Shown: positions 21,067 to 30,797 of the stretch, one piece after another
Layout: each line of letters starts with the position of its first letter
Position numbering within the stretch: position 1 is the first letter of the stretch
Assembly (NCBI RefSeq): GCF_000499285.1
Contig: NZ_AWUN01000005.1
Coordinates: 62,001 to 126,000 of the forward strand
DNA: 64,000 bases
Direction: 5' to 3'
From: Bifidobacterium sp. 7101
GTDB lineage: Bacteria > Actinomycetota > Actinomycetes > Actinomycetales > Bifidobacteriaceae
Made by a program: the position numbers and the translations under genes
The notes under the pieces: model-generated
What the model was told of the DNA's origin: nothing
Database searches by the model: none
The model's input: only the letters and a program-made list of their open reading frames with translations

Positions 21067-22203
21067 GTGGCAGATTACTACGAGGTTTTGGGAGTCGAGC
21101 GCGGCGCGAGCGATCAGGACATCAAGCGTGCCTATCGCAAGATGAGCCGCAAGTACCACCCGGACATCGCCGGGCCTGAATACGAGGACAAGTTCAAGGA
21201 GGTCAACAGCGCCTACGAGGTGCTCTCCGACCCCGAGAAGCGGCGCATGTACGACGCGGGCGTGGACCCCAACGACCCGCAGGCCTCCCAGGGAGGCAGC
21301 CCCTTCGACATGGGCGACGTCTTCAACCAGTTCTTCGGCGGCGGCTTCGGGGGCACCGCCCAGGGGCCCATTCCGCGCACCCAGCCCGGCCGGGACGCCC
21401 TGGCCCAGGTCTCCGTGGACATGAAGACCGCCATCTTCGGCGGCGTGGTGCGCACCCCCATCAGCACCTACGGCCTCTGCCAGGAGTGCGGCGGCTCGGG
21501 GGCCCAGAAGGGGACCTCGCCGGTGACCTGCCCGGTCTGCAACGGCAAGGGCTATGCCCAGAAGGTGGTGCGGACCCTGCTGGGGCAGATGATGAGCCAG
21601 GCACCCTGCGAGCGGTGCGAGGGCCACGGCACCATCATCGAGCACCCCTGCCCGGTCTGCAACGGCCATGGCCGTGTGCGCACCCGGCGCGAGGTGGGCG
21701 TCAACGTGCCCGCTGGCGTGGCTGACGGCTCCCGCCTGCGGCTGGCCTCCCAGGGCGAGGTGGGCGAGGGCGGCGGTGCCGCCGGCGACCTGTATGTGGA
21801 CATCACCATCAAGCCCGACAAGCACTACACCCGCAGCGGCCAGGACCTGCACTGCTGGATCGCTGTGCCGATGACCTGGGCCGTGCTGGGCCACCAGGTT
21901 GACCTGCAGACCTTCGACGGCCAGCGCCAGGTGGATATTCCCGCCGGCTGCCAGCCCGACCAGGAGATCACCATCAAGGGTCTGGGAGTAACCAGGCTCG
22001 GCAACCGGGAGGATCGCGGCGACATCATCGTCCACGTGCTGGTCCAGATTCCCACCAAGCTGGACGACGATCAGCGCCGCCTGATTGAGGACTTCGCCAA
22101 CAGCCACGACTCCGAAGCCAAGCAGGTCCCGCAGAGCGCCAAGCCTGCCGGAGTCGGGGGCCGCAAGGGGATCTTCGGCAAGCTCAAGGACATCTTCAGC
22201 TGA
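21067..22203 (+). CDS. dnaJ: Chaperone protein DnaJ
   Basis: 378 residues. J domain with HPD (KYHPDIAG, residues 31-38), Gly/Phe-rich linker, four zinc-binding C-x-x-C-x-G-x-G repeats (CQECGGSG, CPVCNGKG, CERCEGHG, CPVCNGHG, about residues 139-208) and two substrate-binding beta-domains. Stimulates DnaK ATPase. The GTG at 21067 follows AAAAGGATGATCG. Probably the hrcA-linked DnaJ2 of actinobacteria. Co-transcribed with hrcA. Confidence 0.96.
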   Translation: MADYYEVLGVERGASDQDIKRAYRKMSRKYHPDIAGPEYEDKFKEVNSAYEVLSDPEKRRMYDAGVDPNDPQASQGGSPFDMGDVFNQFFGGGFGGTAQGPIPRTQPGRDALAQVSVDMKTAIFGGVVRTPISTYGLCQECGGSGAQKGTSPVTCPVCNGKGYAQKVVRTLLGQMMSQAPCERCEGHGTIIEHPCPVCNGHGRVRTRREVGVNVPAGVADGSRLRLASQGEVGEGGGAAGDLYVDITIKPDKHYTRSGQDLHCWIAVPMTWAVLGHQVDLQTFDGQRQVDIPAGCQPDQEITIKGLGVTRLGNREDRGDIIVHVLVQIPTKLDDDQRRLIEDFANSHDSEAKQVPQSAKPAGVGGRKGIFGKLKDIFS

Positions 22204-22213
22204 GTCGGCTGGC

Positions 22214-23008
22214 TCAGCCCAGCAGCGACTGGCACATGGCCCGGTACTCGCTCACATAGCCGCCGCCGAAGAATGCGCAGTGCCCGGCGATGGCGTAGAG
22301 CTGCCAGAGCGTGGTCCGGTTCCGGTAGCCGGCCGCCAGCGGGTGCACGCTCTGGTAGCCGTCCAGAATCTGCCCCAGGTAGGGGATGCCGAACAGCTGC
22401 AGCATGGCCAGGTCCTCCTCGCGGTGGCCGCCATGGGCCGCAGGGTCGATCAGGACAGCTTCGGTGTTCCCGTCGTTCCTGGTCCACATGACGTTCCCGC
22501 TCCACAGGTCCCCGTGGACCCGGGCGGGCTTGTCATTGGCGGCCGCGCCCAGCAGCTCCGGCAGGGCCTGGATCACCTCTTCGGTCATCTTCATGTCATC
22601 GCGGTTCAGGGCCCGCCGATCCATGGCCATGCCCACCATCGGCTCCAGCCGTCCCTCGGCCCAGTAGGTGGCCGGGTCGTCCCAGGCGCCCACGTCCATG
22701 GGGAGCGGATCCTGCAGGGGTCCGAAGTAGCAGGTGCCCGTGTAGCCCTCGGGCGCGGAGCCGAAGTGGTCTGCCCCAGCATCATGCATGTGGGCCAGCT
22801 GGGCGCCGAAGCGGTAGGCCGCACCAGGCGTGGGGGAGGCGGAGGTCACCTCCTCGATGTCCAGGTAGTCCGGCCCCCAGCCGTAGACGTCCACCACCCG
22901 GGGACCGCCCTGCGCCTGGGCCTGGCCCAGCCATTGAAGCCCGCGCCCCTCGCACTCGAAGAATCCCGCCGGGGCCCCGCCCCTGGATTTTCTGTAGGTC
23001 TTGGCCAT
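22214..23008 (-). CDS. Fructosamine kinase family protein
   Basis: 264 residues of the fructosamine-3-kinase/aminoglycoside phosphotransferase fold. The kinase catalytic motif VHGDLWSGNVMW and metal-binding IDPAAHGGHREEDLAML are the FN3K hallmarks. These enzymes phosphorylate ketoamine-modified (glycated) amines, promoting deglycation. The ATG at 23008 is about 11 bases from AGGGG, so the start is not certain. Convergent with dnaJ with a 10-bp gap. Confidence 0.87.
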   Translation of the reverse strand: MAKTYRKSRGGAPAGFFECEGRGLQWLGQAQAQGGPRVVDVYGWGPDYLDIEEVTSASPTPGAAYRFGAQLAHMHDAGADHFGSAPEGYTGTCYFGPLQDPLPMDVGAWDDPATYWAEGRLEPMVGMAMDRRALNRDDMKMTEEVIQALPELLGAAANDKPARVHGDLWSGNVMWTRNDGNTEAVLIDPAAHGGHREEDLAMLQLFGIPYLGQILDGYQSVHPLAAGYRNRTTLWQLYAIAGHCAFFGGGYVSEYRAMCQSLLG

Positions 23009-23153
23009 GATGATCCACACCCCTAATCGTCGAGTCGTCGATTCCGACAAGACCCATTGTGGGCATTCTGCGAGACATGCCCGGCCCCTGGCTCTGCCTG
23101 CCCTGTGCGGTGGCTATGCTTGCCATTGTTGTCCGACATAGCAAGAGGGGTCC

Positions 23154-24029
23154 ATGAATTTCTTCGAAGCCATTCTGTTCGGCCTGGTGCAGGCCCTGAC
23201 GGAGTATTTCCCCGTCTCATCCAGCGCCCATATCCGCATTGTGGGCGGCCTGCTGGGCCAGGACCCGGGCGCAGCCTTCACAGCCATCATCCAATTCGGC
23301 ACCGAGCTGGCGGTCCTGCTCTACTTCCGGCATGACATCGCCCGCATACTGACCCACTGGTTCCGCTGCCTGGCCGGCAAGGACGGCTCCTCCTGGCGTG
23401 AGCGGATGGGCTCCAAGGACCATGACGCGGCCCTAGGCTGGTACATCATTCTGGGCACCCTGCCCATCGTGGTGGCGGGCCTGCTCTTCCAGAAGATCAT
23501 CGAGACCAAGCTGCGCAACCTCTGGATCACCGTGGTGGTGCTGATCGTCTTCGGCCTGCTGCTGGACTACTTCGACCGCCACGGCCGCCAGAACAAGGAG
23601 ATCCGCCAGATGAGCGCCCGCGACGCCCTGCTCTTCGGCATCGGGCAGATGCTGGCCCTGATCCCCGGTGTATCCCGCTCGGGCGGCACCATGACCTTCG
23701 GCCGCGCCCTGGGCTACACCCGCGAGTCCGCCACCCGGGTCAGCTTCCTCATGGCCATTCCCGCCGTCTTCGGCGCCGGCATCCTCGAGACGGTAAAATC
23801 CTTGAAGAACATCAACGCGGACGCCGCCTTCCCCGGCTGGGGGGCCACCATCTGCGCCACCGTGGTCAGCTTCCTGCTGGGATACATCGTCATCATCGCC
23901 TTTTTGAAGATCGTCTCGCGCTTCTCCTACCGGGGATTCGTCATCTACCGGATCGGCCTGGCCATCTTCGTGGCCATCATGCTCATGGTCGGCGCCCTGC
24001 CCGCAGTGGGCGGCGTGGCGGCCAGCTGA
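23154..24029 (+). CDS. uppP: Undecaprenyl-diphosphatase UppP/BacA
   Basis: 291 residues, about eight helices. Dephosphorylates undecaprenyl pyrophosphate to recycle the peptidoglycan lipid carrier at the membrane; overproduction gives bacitracin resistance. The two catalytic regions are present: QALTEYFPVSSSAH near residue 14 and IPGVSRSGGTMTFGRALG near residue 168. The ATG at 23154 follows AAGAGGGGTCC. Confidence 0.96.
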   Translation: MNFFEAILFGLVQALTEYFPVSSSAHIRIVGGLLGQDPGAAFTAIIQFGTELAVLLYFRHDIARILTHWFRCLAGKDGSSWRERMGSKDHDAALGWYIILGTLPIVVAGLLFQKIIETKLRNLWITVVVLIVFGLLLDYFDRHGRQNKEIRQMSARDALLFGIGQMLALIPGVSRSGGTMTFGRALGYTRESATRVSFLMAIPAVFGAGILETVKSLKNINADAAFPGWGATICATVVSFLLGYIVIIAFLKIVSRFSYRGFVIYRIGLAIFVAIMLMVGALPAVGGVAAS

Positions 24030-24154
24030 GCCTTAGTGAACTGCCGGGGGATTCGACGCTCACATGGCCCCGTGATAGGATTTGCTCATGCGCTGCCCAT
24101 GGTTGCGGGGGACTGGGTAAGCCAAGCGTTTTGAATCCTTTGGGGAGGTTTGTT

Positions 24155-27100
24155 GTGGTTTCGTCGTCGACGTCTGCCGGTTCTCGTAAGCATAGGTTTG
24201 GCCTGCGGCCGCTCATGTCAGCATTGGTGCTGATACCCCTGCTGCTGACCGGCATGGCCACCGGCACCGTCTTCGCCTCCGGCTCAGATGTCAACGAGGG
24301 GGGGGGGGTCGTTATACCGCTCAGGTAGATAACGGTTCCCTAAGCCATCTACAACCTTCTAGCCTGCCTTCCCCCTCGCCGCTGAAAACTTCATCTGTTT
24401 CCTCCTCACCTGTTCAAACCCCAGCAGGTTCTTCCCAACCCCTGGGAATCTCGCCATCCAGCTCTTATTCACCTGCTGGGACCCAGTCTGCTGCTGATCC
24501 TCGTACTGTGGTGTTCGAACCTGCTAATGGAAGCAAAGCGGAACGTGTAACTGTGCACGACGGTGCTTTGGTGTCGCCGCCTGCCGATAATCCGAAGCGT
24601 GACGGCTACCGGTTCGACGGATGGTCGGAGCATGGCAGGATCATGGACTTCCGCACCCCAGTCACCAGGGACATCACCTTGAAAGCCAAGTGGATCCCGG
24701 TGACTGATTGGGCGCTCAGCCCCGACCATGGTCCGGCTTCCATCGGCACCAGCATCACCATCACACCCCCGAGTGGAGATTCACCCTCGTTCAGCACACT
24801 GGAAGCCCATGACGGCAAGCTGATCGGTGTGACCGGCGATGATCGCCTATTCACGTGGACATCAAACGATAAGAAGCCTATTCAGGTGCCATCACCTAGA
24901 GATACGTCTGGCGAGGTGCGATTCATAACTGGAGTTGTTGGCGATGACAGATACGCGGCCCTGAGCCGGGACCACCGCATCTACACCTGGAGCAAAGTCG
25001 GGGAGACACCAGCCCTGCTCGACACAGGCTCCACGACCTACACCAGTATTGCCATAGCTGCCGACCGACTCATAGCAGCGGACCGAAAAGGTCAAGTCCA
25101 TATTTGGACCAGTAAGGGCGAGCCAACAGGAAAGGCCATAAGCCTGCCTAAGCAGGCCTTAGCAATCAAGGCGGCTGGCAATGCTGATCGCATGCTCGCC
25201 TTAGATAGCAAGGGCCAAGTCTGGATTTGGTGGCAAGATACTTTTGATACCGGTCAGATCCAACCTGTCAAGCTTGCCAACCGAATTGTTCAGATATCAG
25301 CCATGGATCACGGCTTTATGCTGCTGGACTCGACAGGCCAGACTAGCTATCTGGACAACAGACAAACCCAACCAGAAACACTGGTTTTGTCCGACCATTC
25401 TGCCATCACAGTCATAAGCTGTGACGCCACCCAAACGGTATTAGTTGATATCAGAGGCCGACTTTGGGCCTGGCATCCGGGCAACAAGCCCACCCGGGCG
25501 GACGACGGGAACCAGCAGTACATGCAGGCCGTCAAAGCCGGCAACAGGATCACCGCCCTGAACAGGAACGGCGGCATTTACAGGTGGAGCCTGGAAGAGC
25601 AGGGCCAGCCCGGCCAGCCAGCCAGGCTCGACACTACCCAGGCGCCCACACTGGAATCAGTCAGCATGGACAGCCAGCCGCTCACACTCACCAGGAACAA
25701 CGGCTCATGGCAGGCGGACATACCCCCCAGTAAGCCCGGTCCAGCCGTCATCCTCATCACAGGTCGGCAGGACGGCCAGCCCCTCACCAGGAGCCTTACG
25801 TACACGGTCGACCAGACACTGACCAGAGACACCGAACCACGATCCACGCTCACGGTCCACTTCGACACGGGCGGCGGAAACCCCGAACCAGAAGACCAAA
25901 GTTTCCCCGTCACGAACGGCAAGGTGAAGCGGCCCTCACCCGACCCGTCTCGTGAAGGCTATCTGTTCGACGGATGGTTCATAGGCGAAGTCGCCTACGA
26001 TTTCAGCAGGCCCGTCAGCAAGGACCTGACCCTGACCGCCAAGTGGACTGAAAGCCGGAACACCACGTGGAGCATCAGCCCCGACAAGGGCAGCCAGCTG
26101 GGCAGGGAATCCACCACCATCACCCCGCCTGACAGCACCAGCCGAGGCATCAGGTTCAACCAGGTCAGCGCATCAACATACGACGGTAGTACTTCCTATG
26201 GTTTTTCCTTGGCTGTGGGCAGCGACGGCAACGCCTACGCATGGGGAAACAACGAATATGGCCGGCTCGGCGACGGGTCGAGAGCCACCCGGACTACGCC
26301 GGTCAAAGTGGAGAAGCCCACAGACCTGCCAGAGGATTTCACCTACGTGCAAGTCAGCGCCGGAGGCTTTCATTCGTTGGCCGTGGGCAGCGACGGAAAC
26401 GCCTACGCCTGGGGATACAACAGCGATGGCCAGATCGGCGACGGGTCGAGAGCCACCCGGACTACGCCGGTCAAAGTGGAGAAGCCTACAGACGCGCCCG
26501 CGGACTTCACCTACGCACAGGTCAGCGCCGGACGATTTTATTCGCTGGCCCTGGGCAGCGACGGGAACGCCTGGGCATGGGGACGCAACAGCGATGGCCA
26601 GATCGGCGACGGGACAGACACCGACCGGAATACGCCGGTCAGGGTGAAGACGCCTGACCGCAACACGTACCCGGACCTGCCCAAGGATTTCACCTACATG
26701 CAGGTCAGCGCCGGGAACGACCATTCGCTGGCCCTTGGCAGCGACGGATACGCCTGGGCATGGGGATGCAACCAGGATGGCCCGCTCGGCAACAACACCA
26801 CCAGCCCGTACGGTGACGTGAATCCTGTTCCTAAGCGCGTGCGCGACCCCGCCAACCCCACCGACACGAGCAAAGGACTGAAAGCCGCACAGGTCAGCGC
26901 CGGACTCCATGATTCGCTGGCCGTGGGCAGCGACGGCAACGCCTACGCGTGGGGATACAACAGCGATGGCCGGCTCGGTGACGACACCACAAACGACAAG
27001 TCGGCTCCTGTGCCGGTGGCATTCAACCTGCAGCTGGTGATCACCGGCGTCAAATTCGACAGCAATGCCGGCACGAACCTGACGCGCGGCGACGGCAGCA

Positions 27101-27354
27101 GCGTGACCGTGCTCACGCCCGCACACCTGCCGGGCATGGTCACCGTCAGCGTTGACTATACGCTGGGCGGCGCACCCCAAACGCCGGACACCTCCCTCAG
27201 GTACACGTACCTGCCTGCAGGCGTGCTCCCTCGCGCCGGCGGGGAAGGCATCCTGCTCGCCCTGGCTACGGGCATGACTGGCATGGGCGGGGTGCTGGCA
27301 TCCCGCCGCCATAGAAAAGGACAACGTAGTCTGTCACACGCTTCGCACGAGTAA
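24155..27354 (+). CDS. Phase-variable cell-wall-anchored RCC1/InlB-repeat surface protein (frame broken by poly-G, OFF)
   Basis: One gene in two frames. From the GTG at 24155 (GGGGAGG six bases upstream) the first frame encodes a signal peptide (basic SRKHRFGLRPL, hydrophobic core, FASGSD) and then enters 11 consecutive G, ending at a TAG at 24326-24328. The other frame is open across 24301-27354 and encodes a Ser/Pro-rich linker, an InlB B-repeat (about 24508-24690), a degenerate beta-propeller region (24780-25600), a second InlB B-repeat (25845-26050), five clear RCC1 repeats (26200-27030) and a C-terminal sorting signal: LPRAGG, a hydrophobic segment and RRHRK. A tract of 9 or 12 G restores one long protein. 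Likely a sortase-anchored adhesin; the ligand is unknown. Confidence 0.82.
24298..24308 (+). repeat. Homopolymeric tract of 11 G
   Basis: Eleven consecutive G follow the signal-peptide codons of the surface protein. Slippage by +1 or -2 joins the signal peptide frame to the 3-kb downstream frame. Such tracts are classic replication-slippage switches. Confidence 0.93.
26206..27030 (+). repeat. Tandem RCC1 coding repeats
   Basis: Five repeats of about 56-63 codons. The core GSDG-x-AWAWG recurs with AGCGAC starts at 26221, 26389, 26557, 26740 and 26929 (spacings 168, 168, 183 and 189, all multiples of three). The first two units share nearly identical DNA between their cores and could recombine in frame. 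Confidence 0.85.
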
Positions 27355-28104
27355 GAGCGGCCGGGCGGCGTATCAATCCCCCTGCCCCCGGCCCTACATA
27401 GGGGGAGCAGGGAGGAACGTGTCACTTTAAGGCTCAAACCCCAAGAGAGCCGACACTTCCCTCCCGCACCCCCACCACACTTCTGCAGGCGGAAGCCGAG
27501 GGCAGGCATGCACGCCCCCGCCCCCGCCTGGGAGAGGAGGAAACACGGCCAGGCCGGCCATGGGCAGACACCCACAGCCAGCCCGGCCGCTATTTACTCA
27601 TTTCATTATGTGCCCCCACGTAAGCCAGTTCGGTATCCTTGGCAAAATCGCTTTCAGATCAAGCCGATGCCAAAACACGTGACCAGACTCACATTGTTCT
27701 TGCGTCTTGTCCTAGGAACCCAACTACTGATGCCCCGCTTCTGAATCACTGGGTTTCCAACGATTACCGATCATCTTGCCTCTTTCTGTCCTGCAAGATT
27801 GGCAAAAAGCAGCTCCGTTACGACACCGAATCCGTTACGACTGGCCGGGTTTGCGAAAAGCAAGATTCAGCCGCCTTCGTGCGCTACCATGAAAATCCCT
27901 TCTGCACTTCGGCTCTCCTGCGGCCTCAATAGGCCGTATGTAACGGATAGAAGTGCGCAAAAGAAGGTCTAATATACGGGATTAGAGGAGGCCGATTGGC
28001 TGGTATGGAGGTGATGGACCATATCACGCCATCCAATACCTTTCGCTTCCCGCAGCACCAACCGGTGGCTACAAGCCGCCCTGTTAGGATGTTGAGGATC
28101 AGCC
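27355..28104. other. Intergenic region without a recognisable gene
   Basis: About 750 bases between the surface protein and the YheO-like regulator. Short open frames here have no ribosome site or recognisable protein features. An imperfect inverted repeat (CGGCCT-CAAT-AGGCCG at about 27931-27946) lies upstream of the regulator; its role is unknown. Confidence 0.6.
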
Positions 28105-28758
28105 ATGCATTTCACAGTAGACAACCTTGAACAGGTATTTCCCCTGGCAGAATTCATAGCCGATTCCTTCGGTCCCATGGCCGAGATTGTGGTGCATGAC
28201 ATCACCCGCCCGGAGAATTCCATCGTCTTCATCCGCAACGGGCAGCTATCCGGACGCTCCCTGGGCGACGGGGTTACGGACCAGACGCTCCAACTGGCCA
28301 TACGGGCCGACCAGGACGGGGCCGACTTCGTCTCCGACTACCGTGGGCGCCGCCTGAACAAGCATGAGTTCCGCGTCTCCTCCTACCTGATCCGCAACCA
28401 GGAGCAGACCGTCATTGGCCTGCTCTGCATCAGCATCAACATCACCGGGCTGCAGCAGGCGGCGCATGTGCTGCAGACCCTGTCCTCGATCGACTCCGAC
28501 GATGTGCAGATCTCCACCGAGACCTCGCGCCGCCACGTGAGCGAGGAGCCTGCCGAGAACATCCGCAGGATCACCAGGGACGAGGTCCGCCAGTTCAACA
28601 TCCCAATGGACAAGCTGACCAAGCAGGACAGGCTGGAGATCATCCGCAACATCAAGGACCAGGGCATCTTCCTCATCAAGGGCGCGGTGGGCATCGTCGC
28701 TCCCGAGCTCAAGATTTCGATTCCCACCCTTTACCGGTACCTGCAGGCCCTCAAATAG
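28105..28758 (+). CDS. YheO/DauR-like transcriptional regulator
   Basis: 217 residues. N-terminal PAS-like YheO domain (EVFPLAEFIADSFG-like start, EIVVHDI near residue 30, and YLIRNQEQTVIGLLCISINIT near residue 97) followed by a C-terminal helix-turn-helix (DRLEIIRNIKDQGIFLIKGAVGIVA, then LKISIPTLYRYL). The family contains sensors of small metabolites such as DauR for D-arginine catabolism; the effector here is unknown. It stands alone, with no adjacent target operon, and ends before a long perfect hairpin. Confidence 0.82.
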   Translation: MHFTVDNLEQVFPLAEFIADSFGPMAEIVVHDITRPENSIVFIRNGQLSGRSLGDGVTDQTLQLAIRADQDGADFVSDYRGRRLNKHEFRVSSYLIRNQEQTVIGLLCISINITGLQQAAHVLQTLSSIDSDDVQISTETSRRHVSEEPAENIRRITRDEVRQFNIPMDKLTKQDRLEIIRNIKDQGIFLIKGAVGIVAPELKISIPTLYRYLQALK

Positions 28759-28774
28759 GGCCTGAAAAGTAAAA

Positions 28775-28819
28775 CCTCCGGCGGCAGGAGAGGGGGGTAT
28801 ATTTCTGTGCCGCCGGAGG
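28775..28819 (+). terminator. Long perfect hairpin after the YheO-like regulator
   Basis: A 12-bp perfect stem: CCTCCGGCGGCA at 28775-28786 and TGCCGCCGGAGG at 28808-28819, with a 21-base loop. No T-run follows, so it may be a factor-dependent terminator or an RNA-protecting hairpin. Confidence 0.55.
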
Positions 28820-29358
28820 AGCTTTACAGCGCGGCCGCCGCCATTGGCGACAACCGGAACGTGGTCACACATACAGACCACGCAAGTATTTCATAGGTAA
28901 AACAGGGAGACCACAGTTTCCTCAAGCTGCGGTGCATTGCAGATTCAGCCAGGCTAGTTACGTGCCCTCATTGGCCTAGGCCTTTCTTCATGCTATCACC
29001 TCTTCAAGGATGCATCAGGTACTCCCGTTTCTGGCAGGTCCCCCGACCTGTTGCTAAGAGCAAATTATCACAAGGTCCCGGACATACTCAACACTCCGTT
29101 CGCCATCCGCCATGACAACCGGCATTACAGGGGCGGTTTGTGCATAATTCAGCGGAGTCGGCTGCCTAAAGCGAGCCCGAAAAGTAAATCTCAGCTGGTC
29201 TGCTAACAATAATTTATTACCTGAATTTCTGCTGGAGGAATCATTAGCTATGCATCGTCAGGGATTCGATCACTGAAAATTGAGAAGATTTGTAGGCATC
29301 AATTACTGACTGAAAACTGTCTCTAGATGGAAGGTAGGGGAGAGGTAGAAGATCCAGG
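28820..29358. other. Intergenic region before the tRNA cluster
   Basis: About 540 bases, more AT-rich toward 29200-29340, with no supported coding frame. It lies downstream of the 3' end of the last tRNA on the minus strand. No integrase or duplicated tRNA 3' end was seen. Confidence 0.55.
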
Positions 29359-29431
29359 TGGGCGATGCAGGAATCGAACCTGCGACCCCTTCGGTGTGAA
29401 CGAAGTGCGCTAGCCGCTGCGCCAATCGCCC
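29359..29431 (-). tRNA. tRNA-Val (CAC)
   Basis: A 73-base cloverleaf with 7-bp acceptor GGGCGAT/ATCGCCC and an anticodon loop TTCACAC (anticodon CAC) on stem CTTCG/CGAAG. The T arm has GGTTCGAATCC. Discriminator A; the CCA end is not fully encoded. Confidence 0.95.
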
Positions 29432-29462
29432 GGATTGGGAAAGACCACCGAAGTGATCCTCG

Positions 29463-29534
29463 TGGGCGATACTGGATTCGAACCAGTGACCCCTTCCGTG
29501 TCAGGGAAGTGCGCTACCTCTGCGCCAACCGCCC
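29463..29534 (-). tRNA. tRNA-Val (GAC)
   Basis: A 72-base cloverleaf with anticodon loop CTGACAC (anticodon GAC) on stem CTTCC/GGAAG and acceptor GGGCGGT/ATCGCCC (one G-T pair). It shares much of its sequence with the neighbouring valine tRNA, suggesting duplication. CCA is not encoded. Confidence 0.95.
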
Positions 29535-29557
29535 GGGTCATTCTCGTTTCGAGAGAG

Positions 29558-29628
29558 AGGTGGGTACGAGAGTCGAACTCGTCTATACGGCTTTGCAGGC
29601 CGCTGCCTAACCGCTTGGCTAACCCACC
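29558..29628 (-). tRNA. tRNA-Cys (GCA)
   Basis: A 71-base cloverleaf with acceptor GGTGGGT/ACCCACC, anticodon loop CTGCAAA (anticodon GCA) and discriminator U73, the identity base for cysteine. Confidence 0.95.
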
Positions 29629-29655
29629 GTATTGGTTAAACTGCTCGAAACCTCG

Positions 29656-29728
29656 AGCGGGCAACGGGACTCGGACCCGCGGTCTCGACCTTGGCAAGGT
29701 CGCGCTTTACCAACTAAGCTATGCCCGC
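29656..29728 (-). tRNA. tRNA-Gly (GCC)
   Basis: A 73-base cloverleaf with acceptor GCGGGCA/TGCCCGC and anticodon loop TTGCCAA (anticodon GCC) on stem CGACC/GGTCG. It is the first gene of a four-tRNA minus-strand cluster Gly-Cys-Val-Val. Confidence 0.95.
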
Positions 29729-29890
29729 ACATTCAACCTTCACCGTGGTGGTGACTGCCGAAGCACGTTGCACTACTGTAGCGTAGACCTCCGCACTTGG
29801 CAAAAAGCGCGTGTCGCCGCGTCATAGAGCCACCCTCCGCTGATGGCAAAGCCGCGCAATACAAGGCTTCCTACCGGTAGGGTGAGAGGT

Positions 29891-30721
29891 ATGAGTGAAG
29901 AAGCCAGGCAGCACTGCACCATGGTGGCCGCCTTCGATGGCTGGAACGATGCGTGCTCAGCCTCGACCAACGTCATCCGCCACCTGTTGAACGTCTACGA
30001 GTCCCACGAGATCGGCAGCATTCCGGGCGACGGGTTCTATGACTACCAGATGTCACGGCCCATGCTCTGCCATGTGCAGGGTAGGCGGCGGATCATCTGG
30101 CCCTCCACCAAGATCTACCGGGTGCAGATTGATGACACCCACACCCTCCTGCTGGAGATGGGCCCGGAGCCCAACTACCACTGGAGTGACTTCTGCCGGC
30201 GCAGCATCCACTGGGCCGAAGACGATGAGGCCGAGGCCGTCATCACCCTGGGCGCCATGTTTGCCGACTGCCCCCACACCAGGCCCCTGCCCATCGATGA
30301 CCTGGCCGGCGACCAGCCCAAGACCGACACCGACGGCCACTCCGGCCCCATAGGCATCCCCACCGTCCTGGATGCCCTGGCCACACAGGACGGCTACAGC
30401 ACCGAGTCCATCTGGGTCTCCGTGCCCCAGTACCTGGGTAGCGACGAGTGCGCCCAGGGCACCCTGCAGCTGCTGCAAAGGCTCTCGGCCATGCTTGGCG
30501 TTCACCTTGACGAGGGGGAGCTGCCTCGCAAGGCTGCCGAGTGGAAGGCCCAGGCCGGAATGCTGCTGCGCTGCAACGACGACCTGGCCAACTACGTCCA
30601 CCGTCTGGAGATGGATGTCGACCAGGCCCAGGTGGACGAGCCGGCCGCCGAAGAGCTGGTCCGTGAGGCCGAGGATTATCTGCGCTCCATGGGCAACAAA
30701 GGCCCCTCCTTGTCTGAGTGA
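29891..30721 (+). CDS. PAC2 family protein
   Basis: 276 residues related to archaeal and eukaryotic proteasome-assembly chaperone 2 folds and common in actinobacteria. [22 protein letters not shown] at the start and [17 protein letters not shown] are family features. The function in bacteria is unknown. The ATG at 29891 is preceded by AGGGTGAG; an in-frame ATG at 29843 would add 16 residues. thrS follows 76 bp downstream. Confidence 0.83.
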   Translation: MSEEARQHCTMVAAFDGWNDACSASTNVIRHLLNVYESHEIGSIPGDGFYDYQMSRPMLCHVQGRRRIIWPSTKIYRVQIDDTHTLLLEMGPEPNYHWSDFCRRSIHWAEDDEAEAVITLGAMFADCPHTRPLPIDDLAGDQPKTDTDGHSGPIGIPTVLDALATQDGYSTESIWVSVPQYLGSDECAQGTLQLLQRLSAMLGVHLDEGELPRKAAEWKAQAGMLLRCNDDLANYVHRLEMDVDQAQVDEPAAEELVREAEDYLRSMGNKGPSLSE

Positions 30722-30797
30722 CGACCTAGGCTGTGGCACGATAACCATGTCCAGCCTGCACCCTGTAACGCGGGCTCCGATAGCAAGGACGGCATTC

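Noticed and set aside
27639-27932. A 97-codon frame downstream of the surface protein
   Set aside because: No ribosome site, no hydrophobic or domain pattern, atypical codon use; treated as non-coding.
29359-29431. tRNA-Val (CAC) 3' end as an integration site
   Set aside because: The flanking 540 bases hold no integrase gene and no repeat of the tRNA 3' end was found.
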